NCBI RefSeq assembly: GCF_945859685.1
Contig: NC_079149.1
Location: 19,503,118-19,567,117 of the forward strand
Direction of reading: 5' to 3'
DNA length: 64,000 bases
Origin: Eupeodes corollae
Lineage: Eukaryota > Arthropoda > Insecta > Diptera > Syrphidae
Part shown: piece by piece, positions 33,901 to 48,900 of the stretch
Numbering within the stretch: position 1 is the first letter of the stretch
Layout: each line of letters begins with the position of its first letter
Program-made: the position numbers and the translations under genes
Notes under the pieces: generated by a model
Database searches by the model: none
Seen by the model: the letters and a program-made list of their open reading frames with translations, nothing else
Told to the model about the DNA's origin: nothing

Positions 33901-36900
33901 GAAGACCGTGACTCATTTGGCGCACCCAGGTGGGAGAGGACCTCAACCAACTTGGCGTGCGAAACTGGAGACAGCTAGCTAGAGACCGAGCTAGCTGGAG
34001 CGCCACCTTAAGTAAGTAAGTATAACTATGTCCGAAAGAAAAAGGAATGGAAGCTTGGTCCCTTCTATGAACGTCCTTGAGGTCGCGGCTATGTTAGACA
34101 GGAAGATTAGTTATCATGCAAGGAAGATATAGACGCCCTAAGCATGGACTAAAATACTTTAGTTCCTAGAAGAGCAAATTCATCTTCTATAAAAGTTACA
34201 CACTGAAAACAATGTTGTTATTCGTTTTTAGGAGCGACAGGGTAAAGAAGGAATAGGATCTTCAATAGAAGAATGCCAAATACCTTAACTGACACCATGC
34301 CGAATTCCAAAATGTAATGATAAAGCTACGATCTAGAGAGGAGGCCTTGTTTTTTTTAGAACCTCAAACAAGGTGTTAAACACAGGCATTTGGATTCATT
34401 GATAAAAAGAGAAAAAGTTGTACGCTCTAGTTGTTGACTTTCAAGCCATTTTTGATAAAGTAAATCGTGAAGCTCTGTTCTATATAAACTTTATAGTAAA
34501 GGGGTGTTGTATACATTTGAACAAGCCTTAGAAACTTTGTCTAATGACAGAAAAACAGAAATTTGGAATGGGGCACAATTTTTTGAATAGATTTCAACAT
34601 TTATCGGCATGAATAAAAATAAAAAAATTAGGTGGAGCAGCAGTCCGTTAAGAACTAGGGCCTAGTGACTTACAAACATTCCTGTGTGCCATTACTGTTG
34701 TCAGCGATTGTAGGGACCCACAGTTTTAAGCCGAATCCAAACGGCAAATTTGAGAAAGCACTTTTAATGACAAGAATTACTTTTGAAGTATTTGTCAATT
34801 TCTCGCAAGAAGCAGTACCCGTGAAAAAAACTTTAGATGGCATAGCCAGGGATCGAACCCTAGACTTCTGACATGTTAGTCCAACGCACTAATCATCAAA
34901 CCGCGGGTACTATGTACTTTTCGGCATGAAACAAGGATGAAATATAAGTCCGATTAGCTTCATCGTGTATATTGATACCCCATTAATACTCTAGCTGTTG
35001 AGTAAATTTTGCAGGAACAAAAATTAAAGGGGTATTTTTTGCTGATGTATGGTGCTCTTTGCTAATTCCCTTGAAGCTCTGGAAATATGATCAACCGGCT
35101 ACATATTTATTATCAATACTGGGGATTGTCTGAATATTTCTAAAAAGAACAATATCTATGATTTTTAGAAATGGCTCAGGAAGTAGTTTCAGGACGCAGT
35201 CAAAATAATCTAAGAGAGAAACTTGCTGCGCCAAAAATCACCTTTGAACACTGCCTGGAAAAGCTGTCTTGAAAAAAAATATATAAAGTATAGAATACTC
35301 CAAGCCACTATGGAGTTAGACATGTTTAATGGTTCGCAAGTATGGTGATATACAAAATTTGATATTGTAGAAGAAATTCAAAGATTTTTTCAAAAAAGTA
35401 TTTTTGGTCTACCAGCAACATCACCGAATTTTATACTGCTCGTAGAAATGTAGCTGCCTGAGCTCTTTACGAAGTTCAAATTGCATATTGCTTATGTTAC
35501 AAAATTAGCAATGGTATGTGAAGTCCAACTCAATCCTTATAAAGAAAACGTCAGGAATTGGAAGGAATAATTGGGGAAATGGATGCAGTACGCTAATGCA
35601 TTGATCAATATATGTAAATCTTCAGCATATCCTCGGAGATCGAAACTACTTCAAGGTCATATTCAGTGTGAAAATATGTTACTTTAGAATGAGGGAAGAT
35701 GTCTTCCATTTCGTTTGCATGTCCCCGGTACTGCAGACAATCAGAATGGCTTATTTCGGAAAAATTATTTTGGGCGAAGTTGAAATGATGAAATATAGCA
35801 TTACATTCCTTTTTTCTTAGACCATGGAAACGCTTATTAATTATCAGCTCAAGAAATATCTCAAAGATTGAAAGCTTCGCAATAGCCGACAGTCATTGAT
35901 CCTTACTTCATTGTATTAGTAATCAACTCTATGATTGTTCAATAGAAGTAGTATTGGATGAGTTCAAGTCTTAAAACCACAAAATGTTCTATCTCCAACA
36001 ATCTTTCACATTTTTTTTAATGATCTCCTGTCTCCTTTTACTACTGCTCACATTGTGTTTTTCGATAATTAGGGTACTTATATCCCTTTGAGTATTCACT
36101 TATTAAACAAATAATCTAATATTGTGAAACTTCAGATGAAAGCTGAATATGGAAGGTATCAAAATCCAGAATTACCAGCTTGACATATTTCAATATGTTA
36201 TTGATTTCTGAATCATACAAAATTTGATCAAGTATTGCTTAATGAATTTGGAATTAATTTGAAAATCTTAAACTTCTTAGATTCTTACTTCGATTTCTTA
36301 CTAAGAATACGATACTTTTTGGATTGGCCAGAATTTCTCCAAATATATATTTTTGCAGAATTTTGTTTTTGACAGACTTGAAAAACTGAATTTTTCATCC
36401 AGGCTTTTGACCGACTTCCATATTTATATACTTTTGAACTTAACTAAAAGTTGCAATTAAAATAAATGTCAAGATGTCAGAAATCAAAAATGGTATTCAT
36501 TCATGTGTCAAAAATGTCCATAGTGACTTAGACTAAAAATTGAACATTGACTTTCGTAGCAAATGTTGAAAAGGATTAGATTTGCAAAACTCTTTCAATT
36601 TCCATTGGTAAATTTTGATCTTTGTAAAAAAAATGCTTTCTTTTCAGATGTGATTTATTGTATCTGATCCCTTATTTAAAATAAAACCCGACAAAAAAAA
36701 CAACAACATCAACGGCCACTATCAAAAGAAAAATACTAAATTAAAATTGAAGACTTCAACAACTAATAGGTGTATCGATGCATTAGAAAGGACTTTGTTT
36801 CAAGAAACTAGCAGAGTCGATAGTATTTGACGTGGACGCTTGCCTGCAACATTTTCAAAATAAACAAAACACACCTAAAAAGATAAATAGATAATGAAAA

Positions 36901-39900
36901 CGATATTAGACTACAGACTACAAGGTATTTAAGCCTTGAAACTGTCTCCTTGAGATCGTATGGATGATAAGTTGTTAGCTGTTTACGCTAAAAATTAGGA
37001 TAACATTAAAAGCCAAAGAGTTTTTGAAAGCCAACAAATGGTATTTCAGGATATTGAATGAATATTTATCCCACACATTACTTTTAAAAAACAGTGTATT
37101 CGGGGCATGATAAAGGACTAGGGCTTACTTTCTCTCATGTTGAAAACAAATATAATAATATCGCTACCGCTTGATCCCGAAAAACAGGAACTGATACTCG
37201 TTTAGTAAGCTTACCTACCTCCAAATAAAACTTTTTTTATGTTTTCAATTTTGCTTTTTAAAAGTAAATCACCATAATTATTTAAATTAAATCCACATAC
37301 ACCTGGTATTTCAGTACTCTTTTCGGAAATGCAAAAACAACCCTCATGAATCACCTTAACATTTAAAACATTTTGTCAGTCCCTTTTTTTCACTCCATCA
37401 TCTAAAGGGTACACCACCTTTTATAACGTACATCAAGGTTATAGAACCTTTTAAATACTTTTCAATGATTGATGTGATTTTGTATCCTGTTTTCCAATCT
37501 TACCATAAAGGCTCCACATAGAATCCCAACACCCACAGTAAAAGCACAAATAATCAATTCGGGGTTGGTTTTTGCGCCAAACCGTCCACACATCGGAATG
37601 AAGGCTACAAAAAATCCATGTGACAAGTAGGCGTAAAATAGGAATGGAAATATTTGGCACAGAACATGAGGCAGCATCCATAAGAGAGCTGAAAATATTT
37701 CAAAAAAATACAGACGTCATCGTTATTTCTGGGAAGAAAGGCAAAAGGGCATATTATATATGACTTGTGTATAGACTTACGTTGGTTGTGCAACTTTGTG
37801 ATTAGGTTGATAATAAGTCCCATGGAATAAAATAGAATCGTCAGCATAAGCATAAAAGCCGAACGAATGCCGCAGATGGTCATTATCAAGGTTAACAGCA
37901 CCAAGAATATACAATGGCCATGCAGCAGAAGATGCACTCTAAACGAAACTGGCAGACGATCCTGATAAAAATCATACAAAATCAACCAATACCAATTTAC
38001 GTATTAATAAATCAAGGTGAATGTCCTTTAAATGGGATTTTATCCTTACATCCTTAGTTTTGGCAATGAACACAGCTGGAACAATGCCCATTCCGAAGAA
38101 CAGTGGGCAGAAGTACAGCCCCAGTATGAGCCATGAATTTGTGAACCATGACATTGGCATATGCAGCAAATCCATGAAAACTCCAAGGAGGAAGGTGAGA
38201 GCTATCCCTGCGATACATCCGAAAACATGAACTCCAAACAATATTGAGCCCCTTTTGATTATCCTATCAACTGTTATGCCAGTGTCCTGGGACATGAGGA
38301 AGTAGGAGGCTCCAATCGAACTAAGGGCTATGATGCAAACAATGATGTTGAGTATGATACCTTCGGTTTCGGAGTAGAAGATGAGGAAGTAACCCAAAAT
38401 GTCATAGAAGACAGTGTGTCCTTCGGCGTATTGCTGAACAAAAACAAAAGAGAAACAGAGCCATCAAAAGATTTCCCAGAATTCTTGATTTGAAAATTAT
38501 CTACGTTACTCACCGATGGGTCTTGGAGTTCTGATGAGTTGGCTATTGCTCTGGCCAGTCCCAGGACATTGTCACCGGTGTGCTGGAATGTTCCACGGGG
38601 AATGATTTCTGGTCGGTCGAAGGGTGTATGATAGACGTAGCCATTATAGTTGTGAGCCATATCGAGTCCTTGATGATGAGATTTCAAAAAAATGTATACA
38701 TTTACGAGTACTGGTATTATGTTTGCATTTTTAAGCTTCAAAAGATTCTCTTGGGATGAGTTTATATGTTACACACAAAGGACTTACCAGGAACTCGTCC
38801 ATGATCTCTGAAAATCCGAAAATCTGTGTCTGATGGAATGAAATGTCTTTGGAACATTTCTTCGGCAACTGTTGATGCAAAGGGATGCATAGCACTTTTT
38901 CTATATAACTATGGGTGAAGTTGGATTTGAGACAAGGGAAAACATAAAACGTTATTGTTCGTAAAAATAATGAGAAATTTAAAACCAAATTAAATGGCTT
39001 GGATTTTCTTACTCGCATAAGCCATGGATGATTTGGTCCAGATTGGAAAAGAAGCTCCCTACCCCCACTTCCAGCTGAATCTAAATTAATAAGCGCTCTG
39101 TTGAAGACATTTATTTGGAAAGAAGAAAAAGGATTTTATTTAAATGTTTTAAAAATTTAAATCGAATGTACAGAAGAATGTAAAGTGTATACAATATTAA
39201 TTCCATTCAAGAAGATTATTTTAAAGAAGCATGGACAAAATTAGAAATGAACTATTTATAAAAGCTTAAGGCCCTTGGAATGTTATCTAATTAACCCAAC
39301 AACTTCATCTATTTGGATTTGATTGCAAATACGGTTATTTTTTTTTCACAAGGCACTAAAGACTTGTCCCAAAAAGGTTGTTCCAAAATGTAAATCTATC
39401 CTCTTTTTGTATAGTTGAGCCCTTTCATAAAATCTATTTGACAGTAAGGAATTTAATATTAGTAAAAATGGCAGTAAATTTAAAATAAGTTCCGTTCATT
39501 TTGGGACACCGTTATAAACCACCAAAATTTAATGGAGACCGACCAAATGTTGTATGGAGACGGTGCATTAGTAAAAATTTTAATATCTAAAAAAGTGATA
39601 GCCTATTCAAACTATTTAAGGACAACGAACTTTGGAAATGCACTTGGAAAGTTAGATTCCTTAATAGACCATGTTTTCCCGAACAGTAAGCGGAGGCCCT
39701 TGTCTGCTAAAAACCAGGTATCACCGCCAGAAAATGCGATGGGATGGGTTTGCTATAAAGAGGATGAAAAACTGCGATATTTATTATGGAGACTGCGACC
39801 GAGAAAACCAACAACAATTATTTGGATGCGTTATAAAAATTGAACTGGGCTATTAAGCGTTTTATACACCTAAACATCCACGAAAAAAAATGTAAGCCTC

Positions 39901-42900
39901 CAGCTCAATCTAACATCATCTAGATTGACTATATTGTGATTGACACTAGACTAGACATCATCATGGATGTCCGAATTTTCCGAGTAGCTTAAATTGACTC
40001 GGGCCGCTACCTTGTTGTGGCCAAGGTAGCACTTTAGATTTTCTGGGAAGGCAATACCGGGAGATGCTGGAAGAAGATACAAAGTCCAACGGCTACAACC
40101 GCAAGAGATCGCCAAATCCTTCTCCGACCGAGTTACAAGTATCCTCTCTCGAAGTTCTCTACCGACAACACAATGTATTGAGAACCAGTGGTAACATTAA
40201 CAACATGAAAACGGAGAAGCGAGCTTTGATGTTCTGCGTTTAGAACAGCCACCAACAAGGAACCCCTGGTTTGATGAGGAATGTCGGCAGGCAAAAAAGC
40301 CAAACAACAGGCACGCAAAGCTGCGTTGAATAGAAGGATAAGAGCTGCTCATAAGCTCTATGAGCAGAAGATTCGGGAGTAACACGGACTTCTCAGATGA
40401 AAAAAGAGAGAGCATGAGATTCGTCCGGTCGAAGAAGTTGAGAGGTAGAAAAGCAGGAATGAAGTTCAAAAGTTTTATGAGCAAGTGAAACGGAATTCAC
40501 AAGTCCATAAACCTAGTACCAAAAGCTGTAAGGACGAAAGTGGAAACATCATAGTGGAACCGTAGTTAATACTGAGGATATGGAAGAACCACTTCTGCAG
40601 ACTATATAACGGCGACGAAGAACCGAATTCCGCTATCAGGCAGGATGATCAATTCAACATATTTGAAAGTCGATTTCAAAAATAAGCAAAATTCAGACCA
40701 GGGGTGAAACCGGGAAGCTGATTTTTTAAAGTTGACTACCAAAATCAAGAAAAAACGTCTGTGTAAGGTGATAGTCCGTTTCAGAGTTTTAATCAAACAA
40801 TTTGACATAAAATAAAAACTTCAAGAAGGGGGTTTGTTCGTAGACTACTGCATTAACATTTGTGGTGTTGAAGCGAGCTTGAAGCTCGCCTCAATTCTTT
40901 ATACATCTGAATTGAGTTGAAATAAGCTTGATTCCCCGACCGGAATCGTGTCAAGCTGTCAAACGTATTCATTTTTAACTGTTTTTGAGTGTTGGAAAGA
41001 CCAAAAAAAAGATTTACTTAATCTAAACTGAGATAAACCTTTCTAGAAAACATAGCAAAACTTAATTAACTTTTCTATTGTTTTCTCTTGCAAAAACAGA
41101 CCAGTTAGTCCATTTTCATTAAGAAAACTACAAAATATCAACAGTAACAGATTGATTTTTTTGCCATTGGAAAACACATGATCTCAAATGCACAACTACT
41201 CAATGAACACAGCCATCGATAAACAAATGCAATATCAATCGAGAACGAAATCACATAAGATCCATTCGAGACTCGTATAAATGTCAAAAACCCATCCGTA
41301 GTAAGATTCTACTTTAACTTTTATCGGTAGTATTTATACTGCGGATATTGTTTTATTATTCGTGTAAAATCCTACTTTACTATTGATAGAGTTTCCAACA
41401 AAACACGGGTATTGACAAAATCGGAAGAACTCAGCGTAATGTCAATGGGGCTTTTGTTAGTATGGAAGCAGAGGCGGCAAAAACGCGTTTAATGGTTAAT
41501 GAGGGCAAAACAAAGTCCATGCTGTTATCAAGAAAGGACCTACAACACCGACTTCTCGATAAAAACGTCACCATCGTCAGACGTAACTTGACTTCGTCTA
41601 CCTATGCTCTGCTATGACCGAAGAAAACAACACCAGCGCTCAGATCAAACTAAGAATAACTCTTGCTAACCACTGTTTCCTTGGGCAAAGAAAGCAATTG
41701 ACTGCCAAAGCTCTCCCTCGAGCAACGAAAGTGTCGCTATTTAAGACCCTAATCATCGCCGTCCTGCTATAAAGTGCAGAAGCAGGGACTATGACAAAAG
41801 CGGATAAAGGCATCTTGAGTCTTCACGAGAAAATAAATGTTAAAATCTTAAAAAATCCCAATTTCAACACTATTTTTATATTTTTCAATGCAATTCAAAA
41901 AATTGATGTGATAACCTTCTGTTGATAATGTGTTAACCATAAATGGCTCTTCGATTCTTTAAGATTTAAATATAAGACAGCTTTAAGCTCTCCAAACATT
42001 TTATGACTATAATTATGAATTTGGAAAACCATCACCAATACTTCATGAATTTAAATGACCTTAACAGTTTTGTTGTTTTGTATTTTAAAAAGCAATATCT
42101 CAAAAACATAAAGTAATGGATCGATTTTAGTTACGGATCTGACTTAATGCTATCAAAACGTATCAGGAAAGTTCAATTTGCAAAACCTTGTCAACCAGTG
42201 TTTTGAGTGAGTCAATATTTAGCTAAATTCACATCATTCAAAGGCGTTGTGTCGTATAGATGACGCTTCTTATCCTTAACGTCATTTGAGTTTTTTTTCG
42301 CAGATTGTCATAAAAATTGTATAAAATCACTCCAAACCCATTCATGAAATAAAATCCAATTCCAAACCCAAACCCATTTTAAAAATAAATTGAAAAATGT
42401 AGTTTATAAAAAGACTTACTTCAAACTAAAGCCAAAGCCATAAAGTTTGTCATCGAAAATAAAACATACTTACTTAACATATTTTGCCCATTTGTGCTGC
42501 GTGATAAAAGCATGAGAAGCTTGCAGTGGATTTTCCTCGGCTCCATTGAAAAGAAATAAAATTGGACTTTTCAAAGGCGTTGCTTTCGATATAACTCTCA
42601 AGACCTCCAACATAACAGCAACCATAGTACCATCATCGCCAGCGCCTATGCATTAAGTATACATTTTTTAAACAAAATTTGGGTTACTGAGAAACAAACA
42701 AAATAAAACCGCCCTTAACATACCTGGTCCTCCTGGAACCGAATCAAAATGACTATTGATCAACAAATACGATGTACTATTCGAATCCTTCTGCCCGACC
42801 TTAACAACAACATTCTGAACACCTTGATACATATTGACCATCTCCCAATGGATATAACTGCCCGATGCAACTTGAACATCCACCTCAATATCCACATCCT

Positions 42901-45900
42901 GGTGGGCATCCTGTTTGATTTTTCGTATTGTATCAAGGAAGAAATTTACGGTAATTTGTTCATTAGCCTTGCTACCAACTACACGTGGTCCGATATCGAC
43001 AAGACGACGTAAATTAACTTCGGCACGTTCCGCAATAAATCGATCAGGATTTTTGGGCTCATCCTTGATATTAATTGGCTTCGGAAGATGATGAAAGGCT
43101 GGAATTGCAATGCAATAATAGAGTAGTATCCAGAATGCGAAGAATACCGGGCCCCAATATGCGTTGATTTTGTTTTTCGTTGTAATGTATTTCAAATAGG
43201 GTGGTTTTTCCTAAAAAGAAACAAAAAACACAAAACTAATATGTAGCCAAAAGTTTGTTGTTTCTTTGAGTTTGATTTGATAAAATGTGACTGGAATATT
43301 ATTATACTAAAGAACATTAAATAAACCCTAATAAATTGTTTGGATATTATTTTTTTCCTAATCTTATCTAAAATGATACAAGCATAATAATAATCAATCA
43401 AATTGTTTGTTTCCATTGATTCATAGGGAGAGGTTTTGGTGGTTTCAATTGGAAACATTATTGCCCAAAAATAAAAAGAGGATAGAATTCGTGGAATACT
43501 TTTGTTATTTCAATCATCATCAGATAAAGATTTGTATTTATTGTGAATATAAGTTCTGTGATTTCAGTTCATACATAGATATGTTTTTATGATATCACGA
43601 TAATATCTTACTTTTAAAAATGGAATCATATCAATGAATATTCTCTTTAATAAAATGTTTAGCTCAAAGGCAATAATTGAAATTAAAAAAGAAATCAAAT
43701 AAAAACACCTTTACCCACCTACCATTTTATTGCTGAGTTATTGAATTGACACAAAATTATAATTTATGTTTTTGACTGCTAACCGCTTAATTTTGTTTCA
43801 TTGTAAATTAAACATAATTAACATTAACATGAATTAATACAGAACAGCAAAAATAAAAAACCAGTGGCAACATTGCCTTGCAGCCATCAGAGATGCCGCC
43901 TCTGAAGTGCTAGGTTTCACACGGCCACCACAGCGAAACCCCTGGTTTGACGACGAATGCCGGCAAGCTCACGCAGCGAAACATGAGGCATACAAAACGG
44001 CGTTGCACAAAAGGAGTAGAGCTGCTCGCAAGCTCTACGAGAAGAAGAGGAGAGAGGAACACCGACTTCTTAGACGGAAAAAAAGAGAGCATGAGAAGCG
44101 CGCGATCGAGTAGATAGAGGGATGTCACAACAAGAATGAGGTTCGTAAATTTTACCAAAAGGTAAACAAAACCTCCCAAGGGTACCATCAGCCACGAACC
44201 GAAGCCTGTAAAGACGATCAAGGAAACATCGTAGTAGAACCACAGTCGATGCTGAGAATATGGAAAGATCACTTCTCCAAATTATATAACGGCGATGACG
44301 AACCCAATTCCGCTGTAAGGGAGATAGAACCACTCAACCAACAATTCCGCCTACCCGACCTTGACGAAGTGAAGATAGCTATATCTAAACTTAAGTCAAA
44401 CAAAGCTGCTGGAGCTGACGGCATCGCTGCCGAACTATTCAAAGCAGCTGGCGATGACTTGGTAGGGAGCATGCGCCAACTCATCTGCAAAATATGGTCG
44501 AAAGAAAGCATGCCCGATGAGTGGAATCTCAGCATAGTGTGCCCGATACATAAGAAAGCAGACCCTCTAAACTGCGCCAACTAAAGAGGCATCAGTCTCC
44601 TTAACATTGCGTATAAGATCCTCTCTGCCGTATTATGTGAACGTCTGAAGCCATTCGTCAACAACCTGATTGGTCCTTATCAGTGTGGCTTCAGACCAGG
44701 AAAGTCCACTATCGACCAAATTTTCACAATACGGCAGATCTTGGAAAAAACCCAGGAGCTTCAAATAGATACCCACCATCTCTTTATCGATTTTAAAGCC
44801 GCGTATGACAGCATCTATAGGGAAGAGCTCTACCGAGCAATGTCTAGTTTTGGCATCCCTGTCAAACTTATCCGTTTGTGCAGAATGACGATGGAGAATG
44901 CATGCTGCTCTATCAAGGTCGGAACAGATTTTACCGATTCATTTGATGTCAAAAAAGGTTTTAGACAAGTCGATGCACTGTCATGCGACTTCTTCAACAT
45001 CGTTCTGGAAAGAATTGTGGAAAACTCAACCGTCAACACTAGAGGCACAATCTTCCAAAGGTTCATCCAATTACTCGGATACGCAGATGATATTGACATA
45101 ATCGGAAGATCAAAGCGTGATGTCAGTGGAGCGTTTTTGAGCATTGCGACGGAAGCGAAGAAGATGGGTTTAGTGGTCAATGAGGGCAAGACCAAGTATA
45201 TGCTGTCATCAAAAAAGACGTCTTAGACAAAACATCAACATGGAGAACTATTACTTCGAGGTAGTTAAGGACTTTGTCTACCTAGGCACAAGCGCTGAAA
45301 TGAAAGTCCTCTCTCGAGCATCTAAAATCACCATCTATAAGACACTCATCATCCCGGTTCTCATTTATGGCGCTGAGGCCTGGACCCTGTCAAAGAAAGA
45401 TGAGAGCGTCTTAGGATGCTTCGAGAGAACAATTCATCTTGTGATTTTTGGTCCCGTACGCATAGATGGAGAATGGAGGAGAAGATATAACGACAAACTG
45501 TACGGGCTGTACAGCGACACTGACCTAGTTAGCATTGCTAGGTCATGTAGAGCGGATGGACATCAACGCTCCAGCCCGGAAGGTCTTCGAATCCAATCCC
45601 GAGGGACGGCGCAGTAGAGGAAGACCGCGACTCAGGTGGCGCACCCAGGTGGGAGAGGACCTCAACCAACTTGGCGTGCGAAACTAGAGACAGCTAGCTA
45701 GTGACCGAGCTGGCTGGAGACGCTTGTTGGTTGAGGCCCAGGTCCACCCCGGACTGTAGCGCCACCTTAAGTAAGTAAGTAAGTAAGTAAGTAAGCAAAA
45801 ATAAAATAAAGACGTTTACATATGGGGAGCACTGGTTCTTAACAGTGATTTTTATCCCACCTTATTTAAATCTATCGATCAACAGTTTAAGTTATAGAAA

Positions 45901-48900
45901 ATGCTCATTCGACTTAAAGCTTCATTCTTCCCATAGTTAGTTCTATTAAAGTCAATATGTATAAAATCAAATGAACGTAGGTAAAGAGTTCTGCCACGGC
46001 ACACGTACACAAGATAGCAAATAAGGAACATCAATTTCTCCGTTAATGAGTTGATGAAGAAATATTAAATCATTATTAACACGCCTTCGATGAAGAGATT
46101 GCAATTTAAGAAGCTGAAAACAATGTTCATAGGGAGGCAGATCATAAGGATCTTCCCAACGAAGACCCTTTAAAGCGAATGAAATTATGTTGAATTGATT
46201 CAATACGTTTTCTATGAATTTCGTAATAGGGAGTATATACCTGCGAAGCATATTCAAGATGAGGACGAACATGGCAATTTAACGAAGAAAGAGTAACATA
46301 AGGATCATTGAACTCCTTTGCCCAGCGTTTTATAAAACCAAGCATAGAACTTGCCTTATTGACAATAAAATTAATGTGATTTGTAAACTCTAAGTTGGAA
46401 AAGAAATAAACACCTAAATCTTTAAATTTGGAGACGCGACATAGGTTTTGCTGTGATATAAAATAATCAAATACACTAAAGATTCGTTTTTTATTAAAAG
46501 TTATCGTCTGGCATTTTAAAGGGTTGAGGGCAAGGCTATTTTTTCCACACCAAAATGTGAAACTATCAATGTCGGCTTGTAAAAGGATACGATCATGTTT
46601 GGACTTCATAATCTTAAAAATTTTCATGTAATCAACAAAAATAAGAACTTCACTTGAACTAGACATGACGATACGTCGTTAATAGGTATGATGAACAGAA
46701 AAGGGTCAAGATGGCTTCCCTGGGGAACACCAGATTGAGCAACAAAAGGTTCAGAAAGACAATTTCTAATTTTTATATCATAGGATCTGTTTTCAAGGTA
46801 TGATTTGATCGAATGGTGGAAAACCATGAGCTAAATAAAATAATTCCGTATCTACTCGTAAGTTTGTCGAATTCTTAAGAAAAGTCAGTGTATACACAGT
46901 CAATTTCGTAACCATGTCCAAGAGCGTTTGAACAAATGTTTGAGAATGTGGGGAGATTAGTAACGGTTGATCTTTTTTTCACAAAACCATGTTGCAGTTC
47001 GCAAATGAGATTTTTACTAAAAAATGCTACACTTTCACCAACAACTTGTTCCAACAATTTAGGAATGCAAGAAAGCTTTGCAATGGGCCTGTGGTTTGTT
47101 ATATCCGCCTTGTCACCTTTCTTGAAAATTGGTGTTAGGAAAATGACTTCTTCCATATATTGGGAAAATTGCCTGATTTAAGAGAAAGTTTGAATAAGAA
47201 CGTAAATTGTTTAACTAAAGCATTACTACAATTTTTTAGTACCATCGGGGGAATACCATCAGGACCGGCTGAGCAGTCATCATTCAACTCGGATAAAAGA
47301 TTAAGGACCGTACTCTGTAGCACAGGGATGTCACTACAGCTAGTTTGCCAATACAATATACAATTTACTCTTAATATTAGAATTTTCATAACACTAAGAA
47401 CAAAAGTGTTCAAGGTGTATAAATAATGCGGTTTGTAGTTCAAATATAAACAAATGCGGATTAAATTTCTTTGAGAAAATTTATTACAGAATAAAATCGT
47501 TTTAAAATCAAAATCTTTATTTAGTCAAGAGAATATCAATTTTTACCAATTTTGCGTAGTATTTTGTAAATTTGAATGTTTATGAAAAAACTGACTGTTG
47601 GATTTTTATAAAAAGCTTACAGAATGTCTAAGACTATATTTTTTATATGTTGAAATTGAATTGAAGCCGATATCTTTAGTTCTTAAAAAAGATATTTAAG
47701 TAGAAAATCAATTTTACCACCTTTTAATAAATAAAGAAATTGGGTGGCGCAACAGTCCGTTTGAGGACTAGGATCTAGTGACTGATAACTCTTAACCATT
47801 CCTGTGTGCGAGTGCTGTTGTCAGGGATGAAGGAGACCTACAGTTTTAAGCCGAATCCGAACGGCAAATTTGAGAAAGCACTTTTCATGACAAGAATTAC
47901 TCTAGGAGAATTTGTCAATTCCTCGCAAGAGCCAGTACTCGTGAAAAAAACTTTAGATGGCATAGGCAGGGATCTAACCCAAGACCTCTGGCATGACAGC
48001 CCAACGCACTATCCATTAACTGCTAATAGAAAAGATCTTAAAAGTTTTAAAAACTGATAGAACTGCTAAAGCTTTCTTTTTCAACTTCGAATAAATCAAT
48101 TTCAAGTATCAACAAGAGGCTTGGATGCGACCCACACTGATAAACTTCCCATCCCATCTACCGATTTGTCTTGTTTCAAAGTTTGTAAGTTTTTGTGTTG
48201 GGTTAAGAAGTTGTCAATTGAATTATTCTTACAAAGTTTAAAATTACCAACAATATTTTTCAAATAAAGAAGTAGTTTAGTTTGAAATCTAGTTTTGTTA
48301 AATAGATTTTTAGTCGAAAACAAATTTTTACTAGCCCTTTTTAGCCCTTCTTAAATTTTTACAAAATGGATGAATGAAAATAATTAGAACAATATCAAGA
48401 AGCTTACATCAATTTTTACCAAATTTTTGTACTATTTTTTGTAGATTTTATTTTTATAAAAAACAGACTGTTGGATTTTTATGAAAAAAAACTACTGAAT
48501 ATCGAAAACAACATTTTCTGTGAAATAAAAAAGTTTGAAGACTATATTTTTAATTTTTGAAAAGCTAATTGAATCGTAAGTATTTTTTTTACCAAGTTTT
48601 AGTTTTATATTTTTGTTAGGTTTTTATGTTTTGTAAAAAAACTGTCGATTAGATTGTTCTCAAAATTTATTTTATTTTTTTAAAAGATAAAAGTAGTTTA
48701 AAGAAAATATCTTCAAGTTTTTTAAAGATATTTGAGCAGAAATTTTTACCAACTTTTATTAATTTTTTTATTTAGGTTTTTATTTTTTGTAAAAAAAACC
48801 GTCTATTCAATTTTTCTCAAAATTGTTCAGAATGTTGAAAACAATATTTCTTATGAGTTAAAATTAGCTGGAAGGCATAATCTCAAATTTTTGAAAAGAT

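Noticed and set aside
34840..34912. tRNA-like sequence with A and B boxes
   Set aside because: It is continuous with a repeated non-tRNA body and recurs at other sites, so it is a SINE head, not a tRNA gene.
39532..39843. 103-codon open frame in gene C intron 4
   Set aside because: No recognisable domain; it runs into a decayed LINE and has no splice or conservation support.
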